Assembly: GCA_026873275.1 (NCBI GenBank)
Contig: JANTUC010000010.1
Coordinates: 868,001-932,000, forward strand
Reading direction: 5' to 3'
DNA from: Pseudopithomyces maydicus
Taxonomy: Eukaryota > Ascomycota > Dothideomycetes > Pleosporales > Didymosphaeriaceae
DNA length: 64,000 nucleotides
This document shows, one piece after another, positions 45,292 through 55,740 of this stretch. Positions within the stretch are counted from its first letter, which is position 1. Every line of letters starts with the position of its first letter. The position numbers were made by a program, and so were the translations under genes. The notes beneath the pieces are model-generated. The model had not been told where the DNA came from. It saw only the letters and a program-made list of their open reading frames with translations, and ran no database searches.

Positions 45292-46287
45292 ATGGCTCCC
45301 GCCGCGCCCTCGTTCGGTTCGCAAGACTATTGGAATAAGCGCTTCACTTCTAATTCAAATCCTTTTGAGTGGCTAGAAGCACCGACCGTACTAGATCCAT
45401 ACATCATCGATGCGTTGGAATCCACCATTGATTCAGACCCGCAGCTGCTGCATATTGGCTGCGGAACCTCTCTCCTTTCCTTTCATTTGCGCGCCCATGT
45501 TGGTAACCCTGGGCAAATCCACAACCTGGATTACTCAGAAGTAGCCATCGACGTAGGACGGAAGCGGGAGGCTGAGCTCCTCCGGGCCGAGGGTCCAGCA
45601 CCCGAAGAAGGTACAGAAAGTCGCAAAAGCTTCTTAGACGCAACAAGGATTACACCAGATCAATGTGGCCAGTCAGAGCCTGCCATTTTCACCCAGAGCG
45701 TGGGTTCGAGGTCCGCCATGAGGTGGTCCTCGGCAAATTTGCTAGATCAAGTTTCATTGCTGAAAGTATGCAAGCCTTCTGCATACTCTGTCGTGGTGGA
45801 CAAGTCAACCTCAGATTCAATCGCTTGCTCGGACGATTTGCATGTTTCTGTACCTTGCCACATTGCCATGTCCGCGAAGCACCCCGCTGAGATGGCCAGT
45901 GTGGCACCATCAGAGCCTTTACATCCGCTCCATATTATGGCTGTTCATCTTGCATTAATCACGAAGCCGCGAGGTCGATGGATCTCACTTTCGTACTCAG
46001 CGGATCGGTATCCGTTTTTGCCTTCGCCCACTCCGAATCCGACTGGCGATTCGGAGAACTGGTCCAGCTCGGGCCCCGACGAAGATTTGAGTGTTATTCC
46101 TCATAGGGTGGTCGATGATAGCTTCCCTGATCCAAGTATTCTATGGAGATTGGTCCGCAAATGTGGCATAGCAACCGAAGCGCCACAGGTAGCCTCAAAC
46201 AACCAGTCGGCCATACACAGACCGAAAGTATTTCACTGGATATACGTATTGGAGCGTACAGACGTTCCACTGCTTGTTCGGGCATGA
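45292..46287 (+). CDS. Class I SAM-dependent methyltransferase (EEF1AKMT4/METTL13-like)
   Basis: A single exon of 331 aa. The start FGSQDYWNKRFTSNSNPFEWL is typical of small eukaryotic methyltransferases whose known members modify elongation factor 1A lysines. Motif I is LLHIGCGTSLLSF, motif II is HNLDYSEVAID, and the motif IV-like YSVVVDKSTSDSIAC is followed by a beta strand (RGRWISLSYS). A middle segment (about residues 95-140) is poorly ordered. The substrate is not deducible. It is convergent with the membrane-protein gene, with only 55 bp between stop codons, so the transcripts probably overlap. Confidence 0.78.
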   Translation: MAPAAPSFGSQDYWNKRFTSNSNPFEWLEAPTVLDPYIIDALESTIDSDPQLLHIGCGTSLLSFHLRAHVGNPGQIHNLDYSEVAIDVGRKREAELLRAEGPAPEEGTESRKSFLDATRITPDQCGQSEPAIFTQSVGSRSAMRWSSANLLDQVSLLKVCKPSAYSVVVDKSTSDSIACSDDLHVSVPCHIAMSAKHPAEMASVAPSEPLHPLHIMAVHLALITKPRGRWISLSYSADRYPFLPSPTPNPTGDSENWSSSGPDEDLSVIPHRVVDDSFPDPSILWRLVRKCGIATEAPQVASNNQSAIHRPKVFHWIYVLERTDVPLLVRA

Positions 46288-46342
46288 AATGTCCGGTTGA
46301 TGATAGACTACGCTACGTACGTATAAATTATTCATACACGCT

Positions 46343-48484
46343 TTAACTGTACATTCCTGGTGTCCAACTCCTTCGGCTCTCAAGCTCGTCTCTTCCTTGG
46401 AAGAAAATGTCTACCTGATTTGGTTCTCCGTTCTTGCCCTCACGATAGTCGTATCGTACCTTTTTGAATAGCAGCTTGGGATGGTTCTTGATCTCGTCGC
46501 CGCTCAAGTTCATCCCTGTCTTGCCTGGAATGCGATCCATGATCGGCTTCAGGAGCATTGCCATGCTGAAAAAGCTCTCATCGCGTACAACCGATCTGTT
46601 ACCAAAGCCCAGTAAGCATGCCAACGCCGCCAACTGAAGAAAACAAATGCCTCCAAGAAGACCAAGAACATATGGCCAGTCTACATTTAGTTGTTGGCCT
46701 TGCGTCGGAACCGCATTTTGGTTCGCAACTTCGTAGCGAAGTCCATGGTCGTCGAAGGCGGCTATCGCACCGATCGTGTACCGTGCTAAAAGCTCTTCGA
46801 CGTCTTTCACGGACACGACTTTGTTCGGGCTCCATTTGCTACCTCGCAAATAGCTTTTGATCTGCCTATCGCCATAATTTGCGGGCCACCAGCCCGTCCA
46901 TGCGATTGAACCTGCTGCGATTCTTGCAAACTCATCATTCCCGTATAAGTGTTTCCTGTCATCGTCGGAGAGGTTGGTAAACTCGGACGTATCGCCTCTG
47001 ATATCTTCAACCGTAGAATTGCAGCGAAAAAGTGAAGAAACCGGAATGGTCTTATTGTCAGCAGTTTGCTCCTGGTAGACTGTAAGGTTTGTGCAACGAG
47101 GCCCACAGCCTTCCCATGCGGAACCTATATAATTGAGGCAACCGCCGGTTGTATAATCAGGAAGATATACATAGTCACAATCCTGGTCTTCACCTTCCTG
47201 TTGCTTGGTTAACGCGTCGTATAATGCAGAGAACTGGGGGTATGTTACCCTCGCCATGATATATTGCCAATTCAAACCATCGTCATCAGTATATGATTCT
47301 GGGGGTGAGCAAATCTTAAGTTCCTTGCAAGAAGCACTTGCACGGACACTCCGGGACGAAACAATATAGTTTTCGAATTGATGCTTGGGATTACGATTGT
47401 AGAACCTATATTCAAACAATCCTGTGCCGTTATCGTGGTATAGAGGCGTTCCTGGGAGACTGGACAAATCTGTTTGCGATTTGGCATTCATTGGGAATTC
47501 TGGGTAAACGATGGCTTCCATGCCCGCTACCGAGGCAGCGTCCATGGACGTGGTATTGGGGTACCACGACTCGTCTCCAGGATCCAGGCTCCATTTTTGC
47601 AGACTAGCAACGCTGACGTTTCCGTAAGTCATCAACGGCACAGCGTTGGAGGGATCCACCGGCCAGAAAAGGGACAGTACAGCAACCAATATTTGCGCAG
47701 CGATGTTGATGAGGATCCATAGTAGGCATGCTATCCAGGTGAATCTCGTCCCATCAGTACGCGCTTCGCGGAACCATGGTAGCTTTTTGAGAAATTTGAT
47801 CTTGCTGATGCCCGGAAGCGAGATGATCATCAGCTTGCCCACTTTGGTAAGGGTCTCCAGTCCCAGGATCAGATCAAACACCTCCAAACTGACGTATCGT
47901 CTTGTCAGTAGGTACCATCGCAGAATCACTGCATATCTCTTCAATGATGACGCGAGATTCAGACCGAGTCCCAAAGATAACCCCAGCATTATCGCATTGA
48001 AGTACCGCACCTGCACCTTGCTCATGATGAGAGGTTTTGTGAATCCCTCGTACGCTTTCAGACAAAGTCCGATTGCTACACTAAAGCCAAGCGTGATGAG
48101 GAATCGGTAGGCTCCTGTCTTGAAGAGAAATTTCCGCGACTCGTGATGGTCATAGTGTTTCGCGGACAGCAGACTACGTGTATCGCTGTCGAAGGTAGAG
48201 CCGTAGCCATTGGCGCCCAGGTATCCGTACTCGTTTTTATACAGGACAGGAACTTGGGTGTGCACTGGGTGGGTTGGTCCGTCAATGTGTTGTAATGCGA
48301 TGTCGCTGTCGATATCCTGTGTACGAATTTCAGGCACATCGTATGGATTTTCGAATGCGGTAGTTGCTGCACTAAAAGGCTGCTCTGCCTTTAGAGATTC
48401 ACTTGAGGAATTTTCAAGCGAAGGATCAGCCCGAGGCTCATGGGCAGCATTGTCGTATTGAGTGTGTAGGGCCGGGTTGACCAT
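46343..48484 (-). CDS. Fungal multi-pass membrane protein, 713 aa
   Basis: Uncharacterised. A single exon with an acidic cytosolic N-terminus, then membrane segments near FLITLGFSVAIGLCLKAY, YFNAIMLGLSLGLGLNLA and WIACLLWILINIAAQILVAV. A large Cys-containing ectodomain follows (DCDYVYLPDYTTGGCLNYI, GCGPRCTNLTVY) with several N-glycosylation sequons, and then a last helix (YVLGLLGGICFLQLAALACL). The tail ends SRRSWTPGMYS. The layout (three N-terminal helices, ectodomain, one C-terminal helix) is common among orphan fungal surface proteins. No catalytic motif is seen. Confidence 0.8.
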   Translation of the reverse strand: MVNPALHTQYDNAAHEPRADPSLENSSSESLKAEQPFSAATTAFENPYDVPEIRTQDIDSDIALQHIDGPTHPVHTQVPVLYKNEYGYLGANGYGSTFDSDTRSLLSAKHYDHHESRKFLFKTGAYRFLITLGFSVAIGLCLKAYEGFTKPLIMSKVQVRYFNAIMLGLSLGLGLNLASSLKRYAVILRWYLLTRRYVSLEVFDLILGLETLTKVGKLMIISLPGISKIKFLKKLPWFREARTDGTRFTWIACLLWILINIAAQILVAVLSLFWPVDPSNAVPLMTYGNVSVASLQKWSLDPGDESWYPNTTSMDAASVAGMEAIVYPEFPMNAKSQTDLSSLPGTPLYHDNGTGLFEYRFYNRNPKHQFENYIVSSRSVRASASCKELKICSPPESYTDDDGLNWQYIMARVTYPQFSALYDALTKQQEGEDQDCDYVYLPDYTTGGCLNYIGSAWEGCGPRCTNLTVYQEQTADNKTIPVSSLFRCNSTVEDIRGDTSEFTNLSDDDRKHLYGNDEFARIAAGSIAWTGWWPANYGDRQIKSYLRGSKWSPNKVVSVKDVEELLARYTIGAIAAFDDHGLRYEVANQNAVPTQGQQLNVDWPYVLGLLGGICFLQLAALACLLGFGNRSVVRDESFFSMAMLLKPIMDRIPGKTGMNLSGDEIKNHPKLLFKKVRYDYREGKNGEPNQVDIFFQGRDELESRRSWTPGMYS

Positions 48485-50472
48485 GTCTGAAGAACAGCCA
48501 GCGTGTTGGCTCAGTGAGCGTGTGAGAGTGTAAGAGAAATTCGCAAGTGACCGTGGTCGATTGGGGTGGATGTTGTTCAGGTTTAGGCTTGTGCTATGGC
48601 CTCATAGCAGCGTGCGAAAGTATGCGAAACTCGGTGGACGTGAGGGTTTCCTCTCAGGAGGTCTTGGAACGCGATTAAATGCAGGAGGTGTCGCGAAGAA
48701 ACAAGAGAAAGTGGCAAGGCTTGTGGGGTCCAAAACAGCGATGAGGCCGATGGAAGGGTTAGGGTTAACAGGCTCTGTCTTATCGCCCCCTGCAATTGAG
48801 CTAGACTGATTGAAAAACTTTGCAAGAAGCAAAGTAGCACGGCATGAGAGTGTATTTCAGCGGTCAAATTACAAAGACGAAGACGGGTGCGCTGTCGTCA
48901 GCTTTTGAAAGAAGGCAAAGTATGGTTCGGGGACTTGAAACCAAGCGTGCAATGTAGACGTCAAAGTAGAAGGTCCATGCCCACGAGCCATGCTTGTATT
49001 GGCTTGCAGATAACATGTTGCTAAACATATCATGTGGCGCGCAAACACAATAAGTCTCCTTTTCATTTCTTTAGGGCGGGGCTACCTCAACATGATGGGA
49101 TTCGTCAAGCGGATTGATCTGAGATGTTGGGTTGCGTTTACTAGCCCTATTTTGGCTTAGTATGTGGGTCGTCTGGGGGCTGAAAAAGCATCGCATGCAT
49201 GGCTGCTGCCTTCCTGTGTGCGTGGCGAAAACTTGCCGAACACGAGTCTGTGAAGCAGGAAGAAGCGCGATAGCAAATGCGGTTTAGCAGAGTATTGTGG
49301 AGTCGTTCGATGCCTGCAAAGGCCGGACATGGCATGTAGCTGAGTAAGTAGGTGTGTATGTTCGTAGGCCTTCATGGCCACGTCCAGCCCTATGCACGAC
49401 ACCCCGCACCCCTCGGGCGATAACCGACGAGTAAGCGGGCGAATGAAACCGAATTGCGACGGAATAGGTACGCTCGCAAACAAGCTCTAGGATTTAGGGG
49501 AGTCAATCTCTTTGTTGACGTCCTGAGGGCCGAATCCAGTCGTCGTGACATCCGATAACACGGGAACCGCATAGAACCTTGGAAGCTTTCACACAAGCCA
49601 TCCTCATCTCCCATCGGCTGCGCTAAACTCCACGAGGGGCTACAGCGGCACTCTCGGCTGATCCGATTGTTGGGCTTGTAATGTTCAACTGCGGTGCAAG
49701 GTTGTGGCAGCACAACGAAGCCGTAGAGGGCAAACAAGCCAGCACATCGCATTTTCGTCTACCCCGCCCTTTGCTGTTGTCTTCAGCCCCTTTTGCCGGC
49801 AGCAAAATGCAAGATACAACAACATACACGATGCTGTAAACATCCAGCATCGATGACTGGCTATCATTGATCAACACAATCACTGATCATGAAGATTAAA
49901 AAGCTTGAAATCGGGTCACTGCCTAACTCCAAAGCACACTCAAGTGACGTGTATAATCTTACTCATGGCAACTTACTCAAAGCTGCAAGTGTCAGACAAC
50001 TTCGTTGATCTAGATAGGACAACCAATCGGCATGTAGCACAATGACCACACCATGCATTACACCACGCCTATCAAGTGTTTCCTGCTTCTGGGCTAATTG
50101 TTCTCCTTCACATGTGAAGCGTTTCAATGACCCGCTACGGCCGCCAAAGCTTCCTATCAAGACGTCCACATGGAATGATCGAAACGCCGTGCCCAAGTAA
50201 AACGTATGTCCATGGTGTACGTTGAGAATAAACAACTACTAAAAAGCACACTACCGGGTATGACTGCTATGGGGCCTGTTCATGTTGAAGATGCCCCATT
50301 GTTTTGCCGAAGCTTTGATTGGCCTTCGAATTACGACCTCATATATGAAATTTGCCGGATTACCGATCTCTGGAAAGGCGAAGCACCAATATCATGTGGC
50401 TTAAAGCGTTGTGTGGTGTCCTTGCTGCCCACCTCGACATCAAGAATCTTCTCTCTCTCCTGATCCGCGATA
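48485..50472. promoter_or_regulatory. Divergent intergenic region, 1.99 kb
   Basis: Between the membrane-protein gene and the P450 gene. It contains two telomere-like units (GGGTTAGGGTTA, about 48757-48768), too few to mean a telomere scar. Open frames on both strands are unsupported. Confidence 0.5.
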
Positions 50473-52261
50473 ATGCTTTCTATTACCAGCCTTCTTGGCG
50501 CCCTTGCTGCTGGATGCTTTCTGTATTCTTTGGGAAGAATTGTCTACAATGTGTTCTTTCACCCGTTAGCAAACTTCCCTGGTCCTTGGTGGGCTGGTGC
50601 TTCCTCACTCGCTGAGGCGTACTATGATATCGCTAAAGGTGGTCGTTACTTCAAGAAGGTTGAAGACATGCACATGCACTATGGTATAGTACTTTGGCCG
50701 CTCTAAGACCCATCCGCTGATATATATATAGGGACCATTGTGCGAGTGGCACCGGACGAGTTATCGATACGCGATGCTGATTTCTACGAACATATATATG
50801 GAAACATGAGCAAGTGACCGTTCAGGTAGTTAGCTCAAGACTGGTTGCTTACGAGTTTAGATGCTCGCCGTGATATTGATGTAGGTTTAGCTAGACTATC
50901 CGGTGCCCCTACGTCGGTCATTTCTACGATTGATCATGATCACCATCGAGTTCGGCGCATACCACTGTTGCCTTTCTTCTCTAAGCAGTCTATCGTAAAA
51001 TTGGAACCTTTCATCTGGTCAAGGGTAAACCTACTCATAAAAAAATTGAGGCACGGGCTACGTACCGGACAGGTGATCGAACTCATCGACGTGTATGGTG
51101 CTATTACGACCGATGTCATCAGTGGTTATGCATACGGTGAGACATTTAACTATCTTGGAAAGGATAGCGATGTGTCGTTCAAGAATGACTACATGCACGC
51201 CATTAGTAGGTTGTCGTTCGTTTCGCCGATTCTATTACACTTCCCACTTGTGGCAGGCTTCATACTAAGTCTACCACAATATGCTCTTCAATTCATGCAT
51301 CCAGGATTTTCTGCCGCGAATGACCTTCGTAGATGGTGTACTGAGAATGCCATAAAGGCGATCCAAGAAACACAGTCCGGTGCGAAGACACCTTCCGGGA
51401 AGCCGAGAACCGTCTTCAACACCTTACTAGGCCCCAACATGCCTCCTAAAGAAAAGACCTTGGAGCGGATGACTGATGAGAGCTTCCTCCTAATTGGAGC
51501 AGGTCTAGAGACTACATCACGTTTCTTGGCCAATACTACGACTCATTTGCTTCTCAAACCTGATTGTCTTTCGAAACTCCGGGCTGAATTAAAGACTGCG
51601 ATGCCGACACCAGACTATTGTCCACCTTGCAGTGTCTTGGAGAACCTCCCGTATTTAGTAAGCAAAAGCCCTGTCGAGGTGTTTCGAGGTGTATACGTAG
51701 ATTGATTAATGGATTTAAGTCTGCTGTTGTTTCCGAGGGACTCCGCTGTGAAACAATTCTTGTAAATCGGTTTTCAAGAAAAATCCTCGAGCCTCTCCCG
51801 TATAAAGAGTTCGTGATTCCAGCTGGGGTGAGTAGCCTTGGCATAAGTCTATTGCTTCACTGACAGTTATGAAGACTAATATTGGGTGCTCACCCTATCT
51901 TCAGAACAGCTGTTCTGATGTGTTCCCCGAACCTGATAATTTCAGACCCGAGCGCTGGATTGAGGCGCGCCAGCAAGGCATTAATCTTGGAAAGTATCTT
52001 GCAACATTTGTCAAAGGTGGTAGAATGTGCCTCGGTATAAAGTAAGTCTTTTCTTTGGGAAAAAGGGGGTGTAACTAATCGTTGTATAGTCTTGCTTATA
52101 CGGAGTTGTACGTCACTCTTGCAGCGATGTTTCGCAATTTTGATTTCGAGCTCGTAGACTCTGGGCTTGAGAACATCACATCAACGCGTGGATTTACTTT
52201 TGGTTTCACGGACAATTACGATTGGGGTGTTAAGGTGAAACTCACGAGAGCGCTTGATTAG
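50473..52261 (+). CDS. Cytochrome P450 monooxygenase (possible lesion)
   Basis: Haem-thiolate monooxygenase, class II fungal, ER-anchored; closest in style to trichodiene-oxygenase-like P450s, substrate unknown. Proposed exons: 50473-50683, 50732-50813, 50856-51657, 51720-51827, 51905-52041 and 52090-52261. Signatures: an N-terminal anchor followed by HPLANFPGPWW, I-helix LLIGAGLETTSRF, K-helix ExxR in SAVVSEGLR (revealed only by splicing at 51719), NFRPERW and haem loop FVKGGRMCLGIN with its Cys. The weak point is 51828-51904. Splicing it out loses about 15 residues after FVIPAG, while reading through gives a plausible strand (VSSLGISLLLH) but then TGA at 51861. The intron at 50814-50855 (42 bp) is also unusually short. 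The gene may be intact, damaged or mis-sequenced. Confidence 0.68.
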
Positions 52262-52795
52262 TCAATGATCATATCGAAGTTTCTTATGATCTGGTCAAGT
52301 CAATACCATGGTTGACAAATCGCTCGCTCGACATGTTTCTTCAGCAATTTTTGCGCGTTCAGGATAATTGCAGACAAGAATTTTGACTTCTCAATATCTT
52401 TGTATCAGAACTACCATCACTGGTTCCCTATCATTATTGGCCTTTTCTTTTTGCTGGCGGCAGTAGTACCAATATTTTCATGATTGATCTGGTCAGATCG
52501 CAGCGGTACTAGCTATTTCGCCATCCAATCTATCAATTTATTCATTAACGTCATTAACGTCGCGAGGACCTGATGAGGTAACACTGTAAATAGTTTATAT
52601 GGTAAATCAAACACAACAGATTCATCAGATAGAGAACGATATCCCATAATGCGGTGAGAGCATGAGGAACCTGGGCTCTAAGACTTGCGAAACCTGAATA
52701 TGAAGAGGTTTGTTGAAACGATATGTACATTGTCTGCAACTGTTCACGGGTATTGTCTATTCTTAGCAGGGTAACTTGAATCCCGGATTCCAAGT
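52262..52795. other. Convergent intergenic, 534 bp
   Basis: Between the P450 and aldo-keto reductase stop codons. It holds a short direct repeat ATTAACGTC (about 52543-52563). No gene. Confidence 0.5.
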
Positions 52796-53892
52796 CTACT
52801 GCTTCTTGCCATCCAGATCCGTAAAAAAACTGTAACCGAAGCCTTTGCTGGCGTCATTGAAGCGTAGCTTTTTGTCCAGTCCAGCAATCTTCTTCATGTC
52901 TTCAGTGTCTAGCTCAAAGTCACCCTCCAAGTTCTGTCTGATTCTACTCTCTGTTTTGGACTTCGGGATGACCGAGTGGCCCTTTGTGATGCCCCAAGCC
53001 AAGGCAACCTGGGCCCCAGTCTTGCCGTGTTTCTTGCCGATCTCCACGAGCACTGGTTCGTCCATCAATTTGCTTATACCCTTTCCTGCGTCGTAGACCT
53101 CATTCTGATTACCAAATGGTGAGTAGTGAGTAATGTGTATTCCCTTTTGTTTATGGAACTCTGCAAAATTCGTCTGCTGTAGCCAAGGGTGCATTTCCAT
53201 CTGGTGCGCGGCAGGAACAACACTCGTTTCCTTCAACAGACGCTCTAGCTCATGCTGGCTGAAATTGGAAATGCCAATAGCCTTCGCTTTGCCAGAATCA
53301 AGCGTTTTCTCCATGGCTTTGTATGTTGCTACATAATCGATATTGGCGGTCTTGGTTTTGCCATTGCTGTCTTTTGGAAAGTTCTCATCGCTAGATTCGA
53401 AGGCAACAGGCCAATGCATCAGATATAAGTCGACGTAATCGGTTTGAAGGTCGTGGAGCGAGGCATCAAGAGCAGCTTCGACATCCCTGGGATCATGCTT
53501 GTTATTCCATAACTTGGTTGTAAGGAATATCTGGTTGCGAGGAATGCCCGATTTTTGGACTGCGTTGCCCTGAGATGCGGGGTACATGTCAGTCTATGTA
53601 ACTCTGAGTTGCATGGATTGCGGATGCTTACCACAGCTGCTTCAGTACCGTAGATGCGTGCCGTGTCGATATGACGATAACCCGACTTAAGAGCAACTGT
53701 GACAGCCGGCTCCTGAGCTTCCTTATCTTGCCACGTGCCAAAGCCCAATAGTGGTATCTTCGCGCCCGTATTGAGAGTTGCCGTGCTATTGTGCGCCATT
53801 CTTGAATGTGTTCGCGGCTTCAAGTGAGCAGTCGTCTGAGTAAGACGCGCTGTCACAGTTGGAAACAAGCGTGGAGCTTTTGAGAAGATCAT
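52796..53892 (-). CDS. Aldo-keto reductase (aldehyde / glycerol dehydrogenase type)
   Basis: NAD(P)H-dependent carbonyl reductase with a TIM-barrel fold. Exons 53892-53632 and 53569-52796 flank a 62-bp intron (GTAAGC donor, GACTGAC branch, CTCAG acceptor). The length is 344 aa from the first ATG, or 313 aa from [10 protein letters not shown], the usual family start. The extra N-terminus is basic and could target mitochondria. Signatures: [31 protein letters not shown] (Asp and catalytic Tyr), IFLTTKLWN (Lys), LMHWPVAF (His), [14 protein letters not shown] and the cofactor-binding [14 protein letters not shown]. It is most like yeast GCY1/fungal glycerol dehydrogenases; the substrate is uncertain. 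Confidence 0.93.
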
Positions 53893-54825
53893 TGTTCTGG
53901 TTGGTGTCGAGAGTATAAGTTATGGGAGTATCCAACAGGCGAAACGCAGCGTTCTTAAGAATCCATGACGTAGTAACTAGCACGATCCTGGTGCGAACCC
54001 ATGTCCGGAAAAGGGATACAGAGGCCCAAAGGGACGAATGCATGTGCTGAAATATAATGTATATCAACTCATTGACTCTCGGACTTGGTGGACGGCGCCA
54101 CTGGGAACTGTACTGTACATTCCAAGGTTTCCATCCTGGGTTGGATCCATGGATAACGCGAACTCACGTGCTCACAAGGCTGAGGTCAGATGCCCAGATG
54201 GACGTAGTGACTGCACTTGCCCTATTCCTGATTCATTGCACGACTCATCGAGTCGCAGCGCCAACTACATGACAAGGCTACATTGGAGGAGCAATATGCT
54301 CACACTCAGAATAATGTGAGCTGTACAGCCCCAGGGCCCCCGCATGGTCACACATGTAATCTAGGCTAGAACGAGTAGAACATCCGCTCTTGCTCAGCCC
54401 CACCATGCAACCTTCTCCTGGCCATTGATCGTCCTATGACCACACCCTTGCATCTTCACACTGCAGATGACGCTGGGCGTGCTTTGAATGTACGGTATCA
54501 ATCCTCGAACGCTTTCATCGACGAACATTACTAGGGCCATCTTGAGGAAGCGCCACATCGCCTGTTTTAACCCATGCATCCTAATCTAACAGCGCTGAAT
54601 TGGCACACTGTAAGCATTGTGTGTAGAAGCAACAAGCCACCTGGCGTATATATGCATACAAGCCGCACTCGATCTGCAGCCAGGGTGTATGCGTGAAGTG
54701 TGGTGCAGCAGATAATCCCAATAAAAAGTTCACTCTCGCCCACATGGGTTTACTTCCTCTCTCCGATAAACAGTCACTACTTACTTCTTCCCACTTTTCT
54801 TTTCAATCTGCCATCCATTGTAGCG
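53893..54825. promoter_or_regulatory. Divergent intergenic region, 933 bp
   Basis: Between the aldo-keto reductase and DUF3605 start codons. A TATA-like CGTATATATGCA occurs near 54646, about 180 bp before the DUF3605 ATG. Nothing else recognised. Confidence 0.5.
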
Positions 54826-55524
54826 ATGGCCTCGCACGTGATAGATATCGAGTCCCAACCTTTGTTCTTCCAATCAACTTGGAAAGCCAATCCCGATCCC
54901 ACAGCGCTTCCATTCCCTCGCGACAACCCACCATTCGCACTCACACCCGTAGATTGGCACCAGCTCAGCATCACCGACGACCAGTTTGAGCCCCACACCT
55001 GGGAGGGCATTCGACACCTGATATCTATCGGTCAGCTCGACGAGCTCAAGCGGTGGCCGTCCTTTCTCAAAGCGTACCTCGCCTGGACCGCGCACGTCAA
55101 AGCCAAGTATGGCAGTGCAACGCAATACCTCCTGCAACAGCGCCTCTTCTGGGAGCCTCTCAACGCCAGCGGCTCTTTCAAGTTTGAGCTCATCAACGAG
55201 ACGCCTTTCGCCGATCCGCGGGACTACAAGATTATCAAGAACGATTGGACATATGCGGTTACCGAGGGAATAAGTCATATTGTGGTGTGGTCGAAAAAGC
55301 CCTTGCCAGTGGATGAGCTGGGTGCATTGACGAAAGAAGGGCGACAAATCGTGGAAGAGTATGTGAAGAGGGAGTTCAGGGACAAGGCCGGGGAAGAGAT
55401 CGAAGGAAGTAAGGTGCAGTGGTTCAAGAATACTACAATACTGCAGAGCGTCAGAGCGTTAGAACATATCCACGTCTTGGTCAGGGATGTGAATGAAGAG
55501 GTATTGAAGCAATGGATGAACTGA
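54826..55524 (+). CDS. DUF3605 protein (N-acetylglucosamine-induced protein 1-like)
   Basis: A single exon of 232 aa from ATG 54826. The open frame runs upstream, but MASHVIDIESQ fits the domain start. The family is known mainly from a Candida gene induced by N-acetylglucosamine, and its biochemical role is unknown. Visible conserved blocks: LTPVDWHQLSITDDQFEPHT, LISIGQLDELKRWP, YLAWTAHVKAKYGS, NDWTYAVTEGISHIVVWSK and LEHIHVLVRDV. It is probably cytosolic, with no signal peptide or membrane segment. It is convergent with the next gene (216 bp between stops). Confidence 0.85.
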   Translation: MASHVIDIESQPLFFQSTWKANPDPTALPFPRDNPPFALTPVDWHQLSITDDQFEPHTWEGIRHLISIGQLDELKRWPSFLKAYLAWTAHVKAKYGSATQYLLQQRLFWEPLNASGSFKFELINETPFADPRDYKIIKNDWTYAVTEGISHIVVWSKKPLPVDELGALTKEGRQIVEEYVKREFRDKAGEEIEGSKVQWFKNTTILQSVRALEHIHVLVRDVNEEVLKQWMN

Positions 55525-55740
55525 TGCTAATGTACCACTAGCTAGGTATCTTGCCATCATTCATTATTAAGAGAAAACCTTTGATGTTCTTTCTCGGCTG
55601 GTGATACTGTCGACCGTGCTGCAAATTGCCATCATGCTACAGTGCAATAAATGAAATCCGTCGCCATCCTCATACACACTGCATTCGCAAATTTTCCAGA
55701 AATTGCTCACAAGGTTGAAGCATACCACAACAGGGATGCC

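Noticed and set aside
48757..48768. Interstitial telomere-like GGGTTAGGGTTA
   Set aside because: Only two units; expected by chance and not evidence of a chromosome-fusion scar.
50473..53892. Possible biosynthetic gene cluster from adjacent P450 and aldo-keto reductase
   Set aside because: No core synthase, precursor, transporter or regulator in the neighbourhood; flanking genes are an orphan membrane protein and DUF3605.
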